NCBI GenBank assembly: GCA_045599305.1 | Contig: JAZRVU010000001.1 | Span: 1-16,048 of the forward strand | From: SIG588 sp045599305 | GTDB taxonomy: Bacteria > Bacillota > Clostridia > Oscillospirales > Acutalibacteraceae | DNA length: 16,048 bases | Direction: 5' to 3' | In this document: positions 14,821-16,048 of the stretch, piece by piece | Position numbering within the stretch: the first letter of the stretch is position 1 | Layout: every line of letters starts with the position of its first letter | The notes under the pieces: model-generated | The model's input: only the letters and a program-made list of their open reading frames with translations | Told to the model about the DNA's origin: nothing | Databases searched by the model: none | Made by a program: the position numbers and the translations under genes

Positions 14821-14839
14821 CGGACGGGATCACCGTCCG
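14821..14839 (-). other. Short hairpin spanning the pgi stop codon
   Basis: CGGACGG / CCGTCCG is a perfect 7-bp inverted repeat with a 5-base loop; on the minus strand the TGA stop of pgi lies in the loop. Only a TTT run follows after GCGG, so it is unlikely to terminate transcription fully. It could stabilise the 3' end or modulate read-through into the P-loop gene. Confidence 0.4.
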
Positions 14840-16048
14840 AGCCGTTTTTCCAGAGCCTCGCGTTCGCCCTCGTAGCCGGGCTTGCCCAGCAGTGCGAACA
14901 TATTGCGTTTGTAAGCCTCCACGCCCGGCTGATCGAACGGGTTGACGCCCAGCATATAGCCGGAGACGGCGCAGGCCTTTTCGAAGAAATAGATGAGGTA
15001 GCCGAGGTTTTTCTCGTCCAGCACCGGCAGGCGCAGCACCAGACTGGGCGTGCCGCCGTCGGCATGGGCCAGCACGGTGCCCTCGAACGCCTTTTTGTTG
15101 ATATCCGCCATGGTCTTGCCGGCCAGGAAGTTCAGCCCGTCGCCGTTTTCGGCGTCCTCACGGATGGTGAGCTCGCTGCGGGGGGCATCGAACTGCATCA
15201 CCGTCTCGAACAGGATGTTGGAGCCGTCCTGCACGAACTGACCCAGCGAGTGCAGATCGGTGGAGAAGACCACGGAGGCCGGGAACAGGCCCTTGCCGTC
15301 CTTGCCCTCGCTCTCGCCGTAGAGCTGCTTCCACCACTCGGACATCATGGCATAGCAGGGCTCGTAGCTGACCATCAGTTCCACCGCGCGACCGCGGCGC
15401 AGCATGGCATGACGCGCCGCCGCATAGCGGTAGCAGTCGTTCGTTTCGATAGAGGGATCGGCCAGCGCCTCGCGCGCCTCGGCGGCACCCGCCATCAGCG
15501 CGTCGATATCGCAGCCGGCCACGGCCACGGGCAGCAGGCCCACGGCGGTGAGCACCGAGAAACGGCCGCCCACATCGTCCGGCACCACGAAGGTCTCGTA
15601 CCCCTCGCGGTCGGACAGCGCCTTGAGCGTGCCGCGGGCGCGGTCGGTGGTGACATAGATGCGGCGGCAGGCCTCCTCGTGGCCGACCGTCTTTTCCAGA
15701 TACTCGCGGAACACGCGGAAAGCGATGGCCGGCTCGGTGGTGGTGCCGGATTTGGAGATGACGTTGACCGACACCCGCTTGCCCTCGCACAGCGCGAGCA
15801 GTTCGTTGAGCGCCTCGGAGCTGATGCTGTTGCCGGCGAAGAACACCTGCGGCTCATCTTTCGCGAGCAGGTTGTAGTTGGGGGAACGCAGCGCTTCGAT
15901 CACGGCACGGGCGCCGAGATAGGAGCCGCCGATGCCGATGACCACGAACACGTCGGTGTCGCGGCGGATGCGGGCGGCCGCCTCCTTGATGCGGGCGAAC
16001 TCCTCTTTATCGTAATTGACGGGGAGATCCACCCAGCCCAGAAAATCG
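14830..16048 (-). CDS. pgi: Glucose-6-phosphate isomerase (5'-truncated by the window edge)
   Basis: The C-terminal 405 residues of an enzyme that interconverts glucose-6-phosphate and fructose-6-phosphate in glycolysis. The reading frame stays open to the window end, beginning DFLGWVDLPVNYDKEEF, so the GTG at 16032 is internal and the true start is outside. Visible signatures, numbered from the first visible residue, are GIGGSYLG (38-45), SKSGTTTEP (98-106, sugar-phosphate binding), DDVGGRFSV (157-165), QLYGESEGK with a likely catalytic Glu near 245, and VNPFDQPGVEAYKRN with the likely catalytic Lys near 380. Known bacterial enzymes are about 450 residues, so some 45 residues are missing. 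It heads the minus-strand group with the P-loop and CofE-like genes. Confidence 0.96.
   Translation of the reverse strand, partial: DFLGWVDLPVNYDKEEFARIKEAAARIRRDTDVFVVIGIGGSYLGARAVIEALRSPNYNLLAKDEPQVFFAGNSISSEALNELLALCEGKRVSVNVISKSGTTTEPAIAFRVFREYLEKTVGHEEACRRIYVTTDRARGTLKALSDREGYETFVVPDDVGGRFSVLTAVGLLPVAVAGCDIDALMAGAAEAREALADPSIETNDCYRYAAARHAMLRRGRAVELMVSYEPCYAMMSEWWKQLYGESEGKDGKGLFPASVVFSTDLHSLGQFVQDGSNILFETVMQFDAPRSELTIREDAENGDGLNFLAGKTMADINKKAFEGTVLAHADGGTPSLVLRLPVLDEKNLGYLIYFFEKACAVSGYMLGVNPFDQPGVEAYKRNMFALLGKPGYEGEREALEKRLGR

Noticed and set aside
1..16048. CRISPR arrays, tRNA or rRNA genes, insertion sequences, prophage or defence genes
   Set aside because: No regularly spaced repeats, cloverleaf-like sequences, transposase motifs or flanking inverted repeats were seen. 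The lone S24 repressor is not accompanied by phage genes.

Overview
The window looks like a piece of a chromosome from a high-GC, Gram-positive Clostridia member, probably of the Ruminococcaceae/Oscillospiraceae type. The support is strong AGGAGG ribosome binding sites, the gene order radical-SAM/DUF512 - der - plsY - gpsA, a PlsY acyltransferase, a zinc-ribbon L32 protein, and protein families common in that group. Taxonomy is inferred from gene content only; nothing was searched. The region is almost fully coding. No gap without a gene exceeds 300 bp; the longest is the roughly 260 bp divergent intergenic region at 2003-2264.

Layout: (1) 1-59 holds the start of a minus-strand secreted or membrane protein with its own promoter. 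(2) 179-2002 (-) is a Na+/phosphate cotransporter with a fused PhoU domain, closed by a terminator. (3) Divergent from it, 2265-4697 (+) is a copper-exporting P1B ATPase with metal-binding domains at both ends. It is followed by 4789-5478 (+), an XRE/S24 LexA-like repressor whose promoter carries two copies of a TGCGCAA box. A bidirectional terminator at 5483-5523 separates this pair from the minus-strand block.

(4) The minus-strand block, read from right to left, starts with pgi (truncated at the window end), then a small P-loop ATPase and a CofE-like (F420-0:glutamate ligase fold) protein of unknown role. Next come yceD (DUF177)-rpmF, driven by a consensus TTGACA-17-TATAAT promoter with an A-tract upstream. 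An 888-residue, internally duplicated, apparently cytoplasmic beta-helix (pectate_lyase_3-type) protein follows. The block ends with the tightly packed operon DUF512/radical SAM - der - plsY - gpsA (ribosome biogenesis plus the first steps of phospholipid synthesis).

Most genes are housekeeping or well-known families. No clear novel defence system, CRISPR array, insertion sequence, tRNA or rRNA was seen. The points most worth a second look are the duplicated beta-helix enzyme, the self-cleaving repressor with its paired operators, the F420-ligase-like/P-loop pair, and three palindromic sites in intergenic regions.
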